From Hansfordia pulvinata (lineage: Eukaryota > Ascomycota > Sordariomycetes > Xylariales), in assembly GCA_006538405.1 (NCBI GenBank), contig BJKQ01000036.1:1-64000 (forward strand): DNA of 64,000 nucleotides, written 5' to 3'. The position numbers and the translations under genes were made by a program. A model generated the notes under the pieces. The model worked only from the letters and a program-made list of their open reading frames with translations, had not been told where the DNA came from and did not search any database. This document shows positions 13,481-24,960 of the stretch, one piece after another. Position 1 is the first letter of the stretch; every line of letters starts with the position of its first letter.

Positions 13481-14018
13481 TGTAACGACCTGGATTCTCT
13501 TTAAGAAAAATACAGAATTAATTTAAGGGTTTATGTTTTAAAAGAACACTCGAAAGGTCGTTTATCGGTAGATAATAAGTAATCGATTAATAATAGGTAA
13601 TTTAAAGTATTAAATAAGTGGTAAACTATCGTTAAGAGGTTACTTTTATTTAAGAATGACTTAAATGCTTAAATTAATTATTAAGGTAATAAATAATTAA
13701 ATATATAAGAAACCTTCCGTCCTTATATATCCTTTATTCCTTTATTAATACCGTGTCCCGGATCACGTTCGTTAAGGTGATCTTTATCTTGCTCACGACT
13801 TTCTTCGTAAGCGTCGCTTTAATCACGGTAATTATAATAAGCGTGCGGACCGCTTACTGTCTTAACGGTGATCTTAGTTATGTGATCTTATCTTATGTTT
13901 CCACCTTTCCTTATATATATAATTGGTTTAGCGTCGTTTTACGCGACCATTAGTTTATAGGTCTTTTACTTACATTAATGTGGCCCGTCCTGCCGGCCTG
14001 GTAATCGGGTTCGTAACA
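13481..14018 (-). repeat. 5' LTR of younger chromovirus
   Basis: 538 bp, tgtaacgacc...cgtaaca, next to the gag end of the element. Slightly more RIP-mutated than the 3' LTR. Any promoter would lie here and read leftward. Confidence 0.9.
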
Positions 14019-14305
14019 CTTTATTCTTTTATTAATATTATATCTTAAATCACGTTCCTTAAAGTGATCTTTATTTTACTTATAACCTTTTTTATAAGCG
14101 TCGCCTTAATTATAATAATCGTAATAAGCGTGCGGACTGCTTATTATCTTAACGGTGATCTTAATTATATAATCTTATCTTATATTTCCACTTTTCTTTA
14201 TATATATAATTAATTTAACATCGTCTTACGCGATTATTAATTTATAAGTCTTTTACTTATATTAATATAGCCCGTTTTACCGGCTTAATAATCGGGTTCG
14301 TAATA
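14019..14305 (-). repeat. Target duplication (CTTTA) and remainder of the older copy's LTR
   Basis: 14019-14023 repeats the CTTTA found at 6036-6040. From there the sequence continues the older LTR exactly where it was interrupted, ending gggttcgtaata, the RIP-mutated form of the younger copy's gggttcgtaaca. Confidence 0.85.
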
Positions 14306-14960
14306 ATTAACTTATTTAAGTTACTTTTAACTTATATATACACGTTTAATTAATTTCACTTTATAAAAATTTAAATAAGTTAATTTATAAAGATTAAAAT
14401 AAGCTGAATATATACACGTTAAAGTGGAATATACTTATATAATATAAATTAATTATATTTATATTAAAAAATACTCATTAAAATTTAAAAGAAAATTATT
14501 AAATATAAGTTATATATAAGTATAATAAGTATAATCATATATTTTATATAATGTATCTTCTCTTATAACTGTTTCCTTATTATATATTAATTAAAGTAAG
14601 TTATATATACTTATAAGTTTAAGATAAGAATATATAAATTATATAAAAGAACTTAATATTAACTTATTGCTAATTAATTAAAGGCTGGGAAAATGAAAAG
14701 AAAATAAGGATTATCTTGATATAAATAAGAAAGCTTAATAAAATTCGATGAAACATTTTTATATAATATTTATATTATTATATAAGAAACACTTCACGAT
14801 TTAAATTTAAATAATATTAATTACTTATAGCTCCGTGAGTTAACTTAAAAGTAACTTGAATTCTTATAAGTTATTTAAAACTAATAAGGTAAAAAACTCA
14901 CGTAAGCTATTAACTCGTATAAACCTGAATTAAAAGGGTAAGTAACTCGCGTAAGTTAAT
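14306..14960. other. AT-rich segment with imperfect terminal inverted repeats
   Basis: The left end (attaacttatttaagttact, from 14306) matches the reverse complement of the right end around 14936-14960 (attaacttacgcgagttact), with the CG-rich middle mutated on the left. Between them is stop-ridden AT-rich sequence with no gene. This could be a degraded small DNA transposon or MITE. No target duplication was found, so the call is tentative. Several gtgagttaact-like motifs cluster at the right edge. Confidence 0.35.
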
Positions 14961-17900
14961 GGCTCACGTGAGTTAACTCGAGGTAACCCATCGTATGACT
15001 CCGATTAATAAGAGATCATTGCGAATAAGTACTAATTGATGAACGAAGAGGGCAGAGCGATGAAGAGGAGCGACCAAAACTGGCGCGAGAAGATCGTTTG
15101 CACGAACCTGGCTACGGAGCAAACCCCGTCCTATTGTACTATAGCTCGTTCTACGTCGGCATCGGAACGATGCCTGCCTCTCTGTCAGGGGCACCTGACG
15201 CGTCTCGATTGAACGGGGCCGCTGCGCCGCGTTTGCCAGCGTCCGCTCTGGTAGGCGCGTCACAAAGATTCGGCTACCACACGATACGTAGAATAAAGCA
15301 ACTCTTAATTCTTCACATTGCTGCCTTATTAATGCAGTACCATCTGGTGTTCGTGACAGCGCGAGTGTCTAGGAAAGGGATCATCTATGTTAACAGGCTG
15401 GCAAGGACATCACGCATGTTCGCTGCACCTTCAACGAAATTTGAAACTTTAGGAAGAGATCTCTCACCCGTTAAGGCTGACATGATCACGCTGTCCTGGT
15501 TCAGAGTGTGGGTAAGGCTAGCGTATTCCTTCTCGAGCTCGGTCGACAGCTTCGTCAGGTTGGCGACAGGGATTGAGGCATCCTTACGAGGGTGAGGGTC
15601 GGCCAGCTTGAGTCTCGGGCCGTGAAGAAGCCATTCCCGAGTCCCGTAAGGTCATAGCCACCCAACGCATGACCAGGGCTCCCGGCGACACAGCTTTAGT
15701 CCCAGTCCGCTACTATGACCTGCCCGCCGACGACTCTCTCGGCCAGACGCGCGGTTTTGCCTTCTCGGTCAGCGTGGGCGATGGCTCAGTCACAACGTGG
15801 CTGGAACGCCACTCACCCCACCAAATTCCAATCACAAACACGTCCTCTAAATCCCACCGTCTCCGACGCAATTGGCGGCTGCTAGGCCTTTCAGCAAGAC
15901 GGCAACGGCAGTGTTAAGTAGTAGCGGCATCTTCAGCGAGCGGACCCTCTTTCACGGTAGCATTCAAGGTCTTTTAGACTGGAGCTGGCTCTTGATAGCC
16001 TTTAATACAAGAGCCTCGTTACACTTCTTAATTTTAATATTCGAAGGGTCTTCATTCTTGAAAACAACATCCTGCTACAGCTTGTAATACCTCCTTGTCT
16101 GCGGCGGCAGCGCCGTATCGCACATGATCGGCGTGCTGGCCCTTCTATCCCTCGCTTCTGAGCGTACTGTTTGGCCCCTAGAAACGTCATTCATAAGGTA
16201 CATGTAAGGGACGCCTTGCTTTTATCTACTTAAGCAATCCATACAAGGTTTGTGAAGAATCCCCCACGACTCACCTATTCATTAGATATTCAAGGCAAGA
16301 ACATTGGATGTAGATAGTATGGCATACAAGCATTAATCAAGTGCCGGAAGCAAGCAGCAGCACGCAGTTGCGGATTAGCTGTGATCTTAAGGCACGGTCC
16401 ACGACTGGGCACAATACCCTGGATCACCACTGGACGCCCGCAGCTTTCGACCTTTTGCCAATGAGATAATAAGACCGTCGCGACTTCTTTCGCCGAGAGG
16501 AGGCGGGAGAGGGTGGGTGGCAGACGAAACTGCAACATAGGATCGCCCCGCGAAAGAGGAAAATGCAAATACTCAACTGCTCGGTGAAGGAGGCGCATTA
16601 CAGGATAAAATCTTTTTATCGGCGTGTCATTCCTGGCGCGATCAAAGCATAAGTACACCGCCCTGAAGGCCATAATAAAATAGGCGCTGGTTCCATGAAC
16701 TGTTCTCATATGTCACGTTAAGGTAAGTCTCCCTTCTCAAGAACCCACCGTCGACTGGTTGCGCTTGAAGCCTCGGTTATATACTGTCCGTACAGGAATT
16801 AAAGGAGCCCGCGGATTAGACTAATAGCATCGACGAATGACTTCTTAGTGATGGCGACTGCGTTGCGAAGTCTGGCCAGCGGCGGCGTAGCTTCAATATT
16901 AACTTACGGAATGTGGGAGACGGAAGGCAGCCCGTCCTGCACGCCTTGGGCAAGGCAGGGCGATCTGTATACGTAAGTGTGGGCATCTGGAGGCTGTCAA
17001 GCCCGCCCTTGGCCAGACCCAGCCTCGACTTAGGTGTGCAGCTGCGAGTCTGGGATGGATGACGACCAATGCTGGTTCATAATCTATGTGGTCTACTCGT
17101 ACATGTAGCTCAACCAGGACTGCGGCCCAGCACACGTTTCCGAGCCTGTGATTACTTGTAGCTGCACGCAGCAACGCGGGGATCCGGGAGCTACTCGAGC
17201 GGGCGCATGTATGCTGGGGTGCCACTCAATGTACAGTGGGGCGTCGATTAAAAGAAAGGCGATCACTTTAGCTCACCGTGCACGCGTGGTTTTCGCGTTT
17301 CGCGTTGCGCGTGTACCCCCACTCCTTTCGACCACCTTGTATTCATACTGCTTCTTGAATGATGAGAAAACGAAGCACTCCTGGCAAGAGGAGCAGCATT
17401 TCAAGGCTTATCCATTCAGGCTTTAACAATATACTGCTATGTAGAATACAGTGCATGTCGCCACGTTTGAAGAAGGGTATCAGCTCAAAACCCTGGGTTG
17501 GGTACCGTGGCAGGCCACTTGTTTTATGACGCCCGTGCTCTTTGGCGCGTGTGAGCGACCTGTCGTAGTAAGCTGCTGAGCAGCAGCGCGTCTCTATTTT
17601 ATTACCGTACCGAAGACGTTCTTGGTTTAAAATTTTCATGGCTATTGAGTGCATGGCCATCCTAATAAGCACGAGCCCTCCGATATGCCCGAGTGACGCG
17701 GCCGGTCGCCGGTATTTTTCACATTTAAGGCCGAGTACCGAGTACCGGCTGGCTGACGCGGCTCTCCTGTTGGTAGCCTTTGAAAGGTGAGTACTCGTGG
17801 GCCTCGATAAGGGTACCTTGAGATGATTAGTCGCCATCCCGCCTTGGCTTTAACACCCTTACCCCCGCTATGCCTGCAGCTTTATATCTTCACTGTGAGA

Positions 17901-18540
17901 TGAGCAAGCATTACCGCGCTTTATCTTGTCCGTTCGGTAAGTCACTTATAGTAAAGGCTGAGCTGTCGACGGGTGGTGGCCTTACTTATCTTACTTAGTA
18001 AGAATACTTTTATGTAACGTAGCGGAGGTATCTTTCGATTTCGAACCTGATGGCGCCGTCGCGAGAGCGTACCTGTATCGCTGGTGATATCATCGTTTTC
18101 AGCAGAACCTGTCTATACGTGGGTCCGCGGCGCGCTCGGCAGCCCTCGCGGCTCCTTTCGAGTCGTAGGCGCGTCGTTAACGACATAGCGACCTCGATAG
18201 TCTGCGCCGCCCCGTTGCCCGACACCGGCAGCAACGAGAACCGCGCGTCTTTAATATTTACGAGGCTAAAGTCGGTAAGGAGTAATGAAAAGACTTAGGA
18301 CCACGCTCTTCTTTAGCTGTCATCAACGGCGCCTTCGTTGTGAGGCTTAACGGCGTTGCTGCTGCTATGCCACGGCACGTTACGCTCTCTCGTTATCGGG
18401 CTGACAATTTCACTGGACTTCGCCAGCTAATAGAAGGGGCGACGCGTATAAGGAAAAGGGATAATCATATGAACACGTAAGCACCCGATCCGTACTGGCT
18501 ATTATAGGTTTAGCAGTTATCGTGATAAAGTTTAATACAT
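14961..18540. other. Intermediate-GC block without an intact gene
   Basis: Composition jumps sharply at both edges. Several frames of 60-165 codons are open on both strands, overlap one another, and show no recognisable domain, signal peptide or splice pattern. The longest plus frame (15098-15595) and the minus frame at 17343-17837 look like chance or decayed coding sequence. A more protein-like minus-strand fragment is listed separately. Confidence 0.5.
15385..15651 (-). pseudogene. Unidentified coding fragment, 88 codons, no start
   Basis: A minus-strand frame open from 15651 to a TAG at 15385-15387. It contains an amphipathic helical stretch (IPVANLTKLSTELEKEYASL) and a leucine-rich end (ANMRDVLASLLT). 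The residue pattern is more protein-like than the opposing plus-strand frame, but there is no ATG at a sensible place and no partner exon was found. It is probably the remnant of a degraded gene. Family not recognised. Confidence 0.3.
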
Positions 18541-19450
18541 TTAAAAGGTTTTATAAAAAAAAACTCACCTTTCACTGTCTTACGCTTAAAGCTCGTGTTT
18601 ATATATAAAAGTAAATATCTTACCTTATATTTACTTAATTAACCTTATAATGCGTTAAGCGTTAAGCGTTAAACTTAATATTAAAACATCTTATTTAAAT
18701 TTATTATTTAAACTTTATATTTAAGCTTTAAAGTATATAATAAAAAGTAACTAATAAGAGAATTTTATAAAGTAATAATAATAAGTTTTGAAAAATATTA
18801 AGATAATTATTTATTATTCATATAAGTAATAAAAAAATAAAGTCTTTAAATTTATATAACCTTTTTTCTTTATTTATTATTTATTTCTTTATTTTACGTT
18901 TCATATTTTTATTTTATTTAATCGATATTTTACGCTCAATATTATACTGTATTAACCGTTTTTAAATATTAATATAAAGTAGTTTTTATATATTAAATTC
19001 TAATTAACTTTTTATGTAATATATAAAGACTTATTAAATTATTACCGTTGTTTATAACTTATACCTTTACCGTTTTAATTAAGCGCTGCTTATATATGCC
19101 CGCGAGTACGGTCACGATGGCTGTAACGGTGCTACGTGCTTTTACACCTCTTTTTCTTTCTTTAACCTTATAAAGTTTAAGTTTAAATTTTCAATATCAT
19201 AGGGTGCGTCGCTTAACCTTTTCACTTTTACCTTTACTTTTATGAATAATAATAATAATAATTATTATTATTATTAGCAAAAGGTGAATATTAAATTAAG
19301 TTATCGCAATTCGATTTTAAAGAAAATGTTCTTTATATTTTATTTAAAAAAAAGTTTAAAATATAATTTCTTACCGAGCCACGCGTTCCGGATAATTTTA
19401 TTTTGTTATAAATAAAGCGTAATACCTAAGAAGCTTATTATATATAAAGT
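18541..19450. other. AT-rich RIP-degraded block
   Basis: No open frame and no recognisable element. It contains an (AAT)n/(ATT)n palindromic simple repeat near 19243-19276 and a short gcgttaa repeat near 18651-18673. Interpreted as remains of a mutated repeat. Confidence 0.6.
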
Positions 19451-19867
19451 ACTGGTTTTTTTATTAAAACTTACTTAAGTTAAGAAGGGAGGACGGAAAC
19501 TGATTTAAGACTGGATTGCTATTTTTGAATAGTCCTATCAGCGGGGGTGGTCACGTGCGCGACGCGTCGAATATTCCTTTTCCGATTTCTTTATAACCCT
19601 GCGGTGTACGGGGCCAAGAGGCGTGGTAGATCCCTTTGAAGATGGAATCCACGTTAAACTCGATTAATCATTCATTAAGTCGTTCCCTTCCCCCTTCCGC
19701 CCCTTGACCAATGCCGGCCTCGAATAGTAAAAAGAGATGCCCTTAAACTCAGCGGTACTCGTTGTACTGAAACCATCTATTTGGCCCTCGTTCGCGGTGC
19801 ACGTTCCTGATTCGTTATTATTGCCCCGTGACGAGGGATTGACGAGCCGCGTAAGACCTAACTCGTT

Positions 19868-20029
19868 GCGCCTCTCGTCCCCGAAGTGGTGTTGATCACG
19901 CGGCGCCTCTCGTCCCGAAGTGGTGGTGAGTATGTGGCGCCTCTCGTCCCTGAAGTGGTGGTGAGTATGTGGCGCCTCTCGTCCCCGAAGCGGTGTTAGG
20001 CACGCGGCGCCTCTCGTCCCCGAAGCAGT
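19868..20029. repeat. 35-bp minisatellite, about 4.7 units
   Basis: Units start at 19868, 19903, 19937, 19972 and 20007, with periods of 35, 34, 35 and 35 bp. The core is gcgcctctcgtccccgaag, followed by a more variable ggtg...cg tail. The 34-bp unit lacks one C. The 123-codon minus frame across it (19664-20035) is produced by the repeat and shifts register at the short unit, so it is not called as a gene. Confidence 0.9.
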
Positions 20030-20271
20030 CGCCATGTTTTATTTATACTTCTCCACGCTTTCGCTGGCCAGCATTAGACTGAATAAGAAGATCATTCCAG
20101 GTCGCCGATTATAGACTTTAACTTAATATATTAAAGCCTGACTAAGAATTTTTAAATAATAGATTAATGCCCTTTCATTTCGAAGCAACAGCTCATTGCA
20201 GGACCGTCATCTCATTGTATATTAGATAACCATTCACCTTGAACCTTGCCTGACCCAGTCTTTGCGATATA

Positions 20272-20882
20272 ATGCATCGTAACACGCTGCTTTTCGCGGG
20301 ACTCCTTGTAGTTTAGCACTTCACTCAGGTTTTCGCGGCTGCTGCGTTAAGCTCGTTAGAGCCGCGTGGGCGTGACCCAATAATCTACCTCGATGCGATG
20401 GTGGTCGGGAATGAGAAGTACTTTATTCGTTCATGGAAGGGCGAACGGGCCGTCTTCTTAAGCACTATCCTTGACTTTAGAGATAAGCTGTTCGAGGCCT
20501 TTGACTTTTGGCGGGAGGATGAAGAGAGTAAGCCCGTTTTCAAAAAAACCGTGAGAGGGAAAAAGAGCGACGGAGACCCATGGGAGCTTACACTCACTTA
20601 TGATACGAATGTGCCTAAGGCCTTTGGCAAAGGCATCCATAACGTGAATCAGTATGTGCTCCGAGCAGCCTTTAGCTGGATGATGGAAGGCAGCGAATGG
20701 GGAGACAGGTCCATCCTGGGGACTGGCGCCTAAGACTGGTTAGGACGGCCGCCATCACCCGCGAACAGATCGAGCAGGTCAAGGAAAGAAAATGGTTTGA
20801 CTGGTCCACACTAAGAGATTCCGGCTCCATAGACCGGCTCGGAGACCTGAAGTGGGATATTGATCTTAACGTCGTCGAATAA
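20272..20882 (+). pseudogene. Broken secreted-protein gene (premature stop plus frameshift)
   Basis: An ATG at 20272 opens a signal-peptide-like start (MHRNTLLFAGLLVV) that hits a TAG at 20314-20316. Reading past it gives HFTQVFAAAALSSLEPRGR and then a continuous frame to 20733 with sensible protein composition (KYFIRSWKGERAVFLSTI, then a Trp/Asp-rich middle). Around 20700-20730 the coherent frame moves to another register and continues to a stop at 20880-20882 (ITREQIEQVKERKWFDWS, DLKWDIDLNVVE). The TAG is what a CAG glutamine codon becomes after one CpA to TpA change, the classic RIP mutation. The intact ancestor would have been a secreted protein of about 200 residues. No domain is recognised. 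An intron cannot explain either break because no suitable splice pair exists. Confidence 0.6.
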
Positions 20883-20899
20883 GTAAAATACAGCACCTT

Positions 20900-23800
20900 A
20901 TTCAGTGGATTTACGAGCTACGTGGCACTCGATCCGACATAAAACTTATAAGTTTCAATATAGACGTATATAAAAGTCTAGTATATGTCTTAACTCAACA
21001 GAGTTAAAGTATTACGCTGCCCCTCGGCACGAGCACTGAGTTAACGCTGCTCTATTCATAGTAAGACACCAATACGCGAGAGGAGTCGAGAGCCGTTCAC
21101 TACTGCGAGATTCCGCTCGTTCTGGACCGATGCTTACTTTTTAAAAGGCTAGCTAAGTCACTGAGTTGAACTTAAAGGGTCAAGGTACACGTGTGATCCA
21201 GGCATCAGTGTGGAAGGAAAAGGTATGAGGAAATAAAGATCATCATGTAGCTAGTCATTCATTACCTGATCTGTCATGGAAAACGATAAGTTGACCGGAA
21301 GCAGCTAAAGACATTGGGCTTCTGGTACTTAAACTGCTTATGCGAAAGGCTCTTCAGCCTTCAATCCTTGACTATTGTTGAAAAACTGGTATAATTTGAC
21401 CAGTAAAGTGCCTTCAAAGGAGAAAGAGTTCTTAGTATTCGAATCATAATCTGACTTGAGGCAATCCTGCCCCATGAGCGCGGCCAATAACTTCAGCGAT
21501 TTCGAGCAGCTTGCTCCTCCTAAGAAAGCATAACGCGGGCTATTCACAGCGCCTAAGCCTGCCTGGTCGTTATCGCACTGCGTGGTAACGTTAAATACCT
21601 CTTATAAGCTCACAATGCCCCTCAGGCGATGCGCAGCACAGCTTTAAATTACACTTAAGTCCATCTTTAGCAGCTCGCCAGTTCCTCACAATTTTGATGT
21701 TCCACAACACATACATGCAGATGCTTCGCCGTCCGTGCAGTGCTACCAGGTAAGTGGAAGGATTCGTTCAGGAATGACACGCCCTCACCTTGCCTGGAGT
21801 GCGAGACTTGCCCCTATGCCCTTAACAACTAGCAGCGCGCTGTGCTTGCTTTGGTATGGGTTCTCGAACCATCCCGCGGACGACGGGGGGTTCGTGCATC
21901 AAGAGCCATACCGACCATCAGCACTTTCCCCTTGCTAATGGAAAGTCGCCTTGGTACCTAATCCGGTGCTATCTGCGTCAGTTGGTTTCTCAATATGAGA
22001 GCTTTTCGTACCAGACGCCACTCGTCGGACCGCATGCTAAAATTGGCGCATAAAGTCCGGTAAAGTACTTGCGCGCCCTCGAGGAGCGCCTTGTGGGCCT
22101 CGTAACCATCTATATATTCATATTCGTCCCCAAACTCTTATCCATAATCTATTAGCGCAATAGTTGGGACCACTTTTGTATACGTCCACAAAGGCCACCG
22201 TATCAACGAGCTTCATGAAATACAGGAAATCCAGAGTATGAGGGCCACTTAGGATGCTTTCGCTCAGCGCTTTGGCAGAATGAGTGTACGCCAGCCCGAA
22301 ATGGTCGCCTTGAATTGAAGATGTGACAGCTTGACCAAGCTTTTGCCCGGGTCGTGGGTTCTTAGAGAAGCCAGATCCTCCACAATCTTTTACTGCATAA
22401 CCGAATGCATCTGAGCTGCTTATCTTGAAGAGACGTCCTGCGGGCCGGATCTGGCGGTTTAGTAGTCTTCATTCCTTGCCACCGCGCCTGGCCGGCCCTG
22501 GAACCGGCACTGATCGAGGTCATGGGCGGTATACCCAAGGCGAAAGATCAAAGTTGATCCAATCAGACAGCGTCGTCGACGAGATCCTTTACGGCATGTG
22601 GCAGGTCGACCTGGTCAGCCTGCTGCCCGAGTCGAAACGGCATCTTCGCCAACAAGGTTGGCGCGAACGCCTCGCGGCCCCTTATGTCGCTAGCACCGCT
22701 GTTGGCAAGGAGTGAACGAAGTCTGTAGCTGTATGCTCGTAGCCTCTTGGACGGTCGGTGATGCGCCCCTTCATGTGTCGCCTGAAGGCTTCAGATAAGG
22801 ACGGCGAAGCTTCTCCTTGTCTCGGAGGCCGGTAAATGCACGTTGAATAGCTATAAAGGAGGATCATCGACGTTTCGCGCTAGCACCATTGTCCACAAAG
22901 CCACGCTTAAAGCGACGCTTTAATTATGCCCATCTACTACGAGAATGTCGATGAATATTAGGCTTCAGTCAGGTGAGAGGGTTGCCACTATAGAGCCAGG
23001 GGCATCGTTTAAAATGCAGTGTTTAATCACCGAGAGCTCAAGATCTGCGGCCGTGATAATGTGCCTTCACCAATATAAAAAAATGTATAAATCCATCTCG
23101 TCGAACTTCTCGGCACATGACTGACTCGGAATATGACTGATTGCAATAGGCGATCTCGCCTGTCTCGATGATGTCGTGAACTGCGTTAGCCTCTTTCGTG
23201 TGCGCACCGCTATTAACGCTATAGTAGACCGGCTCAGTCGGCGCAGCCTAAGATAAGGGCAGCGATGCCTCGGCGGCTGTGGCCGTTAACCCGGAGCCCT
23301 TCTTATACCCTGAACATCATACTGAAGGGGAAAGGCCAACGAATAAAGGTGAGCCTGCACCCTGCGAGTCGGCGACCAGCGCCGCGCTGGCTTCGAAGGT
23401 ACGCGACGCCGTTAAGCATGGAGAACCGGGCAGGGAGGCTAGGTAGAAGGGCTGTCTGCTTGTCAAAGCGACGTAGGAGACGGCGAAGTTGACGGGTTCA
23501 GCCTCTAAATCCCCATTGAGCCGTTCTCCAAAGCCAAGGTAGCCGGGTTAGGCCCCGCCCGCGATGACGACGCGGTGTGTTGGCGGGCGGTGGCGGAGGA
23601 TAATAAAAAGCAAGCCCCCGCGGCTGCGCGAGAGTCGCGAGGACATTCGAAATCCTCGAGGAGAACCGCCGGGGCAAGAGCGCGGGGACCGTGAGTAGAA
23701 GCTGAATGGTAAGCGCGGGAGTAAAGGGGTATATTAAGAGAATGGTACTCACAGGCAAACGGGTTCGCTAGTCAGGTCCGCTGCTTGGTGAGCCGCTCAA

Positions 23801-24960
23801 GACTATATCTTGCCTTGGCGAGTATGACGCGGCTACACTGTTTGGACATGGAAGTTGAAGCCTTATAACACGAATAAAGGGCACCGAATCCTCTACATCA
23901 TCGTGACCACTCCTCCTGAATCAGGAACGTTATCAGCGGCAGCCGTCGTGAGCCAAAGGGATGCGGATAAGCCAGCTCGCCCCGCGCGTCCGCAGTGGTG
24001 TCAGTAAAGACGCCTGCGTGCTTTCAAGGGTATGATTAAAAACAGCCCTGGTGTGTACCGTCTAGGTTAACAGTCCGAGCAGCTTTACAGCAAATTTCAA
24101 GCCTCCACCGTAAGCAGGACCGTATTTAAAGACCTCACCGTCGTTTCTCGTGATACTTAGATGTACCCGGCGCGGGAGTGAAGATCTGTGCCTTTAGGTC
24201 TTAGAATAAAGTGTTGCACAGTTATACATTAATGATCAACTCGCTGTGCGCGACGGCGGCGACGGGCGTTGCGGCCCCGATGACTTTATCTTATAATGAC
24301 GCGTACACAGCCGCCACGGCCGTCGCAACCTTCACTAACGCTGTCGCCTCACTTGACACCACGTGCGCACGTACGCAATACGTTAACGAGCATCGCGTAG
24401 AGATGAATCTACGGACCCGCCACGATATTAGCCGGGCGACTAGCATGTTATGTTGGGCTCACCGACGAGCGCGCGCTGCCCCTTAGTTAATCACGTGTCG
24501 GCCGGGTTTCAGGAAGCCTCGTCATGCATGCTGGCGTGTTAAGAGGCTCTTATTCAATTATATCGTTTAGCAAAGTCTATTTTAGCAACCGTGTTTATCT
24601 GCCTGTTCGGCATTTTGTACTCAAAAAGGTGCCTCGTCTTGCCGCCAGCGCCGAAATCAGTAGCTTCCACGGTGGTAACAGCCTTCATTGCGCCGCTATC
24701 GTTATTATACTTTGAGTTGCCTAGTATATGGTTTGCATGTTTCCTTTAAAATCATCAGAGAGCATCAATGGACGGGGACTGCATTAAAAAGAGGTAGTAG
24801 TTCTTTTTCTATTAAGGCCATTAACTTCCGCGGACCGTATCTTAGGTTGAGCTCAGGGTCGTAGCCCGGACCAAGATCCCGGATACGGTTCAGTGGTAAA
24901 AGGACCGCTTCCAGGGGCACAACGACGTCAGCTTCACGGTTACGCACGTGAGGCCTTAAA
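20900..24960. other. Intermediate-GC block without an intact gene
   Basis: Many overlapping frames of 60-96 codons on both strands and none with a convincing start, domain or exon structure. Frames at 21338-21547 (-), 22425-22715 (+) and 24211-24486 (+) are the most protein-like but unidentified. Probably a mosaic of decayed genes. No RNA gene or element ends were recognised. Confidence 0.5.

Larger units (their letters stand above)
6041..14018 (-). mobile_element. Ty3/gypsy chromovirus, younger full-length copy (RIP-mutated)
   Basis: A full-length element of 7978 bp bounded by near-identical LTRs of 537 and 538 bp (TG...CA ends) and a perfect CTTTA duplication. Although RIP has put stops in every frame, the minus strand still shows a Ty3 order from the right-hand LTR: gag, reverse transcriptase, integrase C-terminus and a chromodomain, which makes it a chromovirus. 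It sits inside the LTR of an older copy of its own family. An additional plus-strand ORF lies between the chromodomain and the left LTR. It cannot be autonomous now. Protease, RNase H and the integrase core are expected between the recognised parts but were not individually resolved. Confidence 0.9.
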
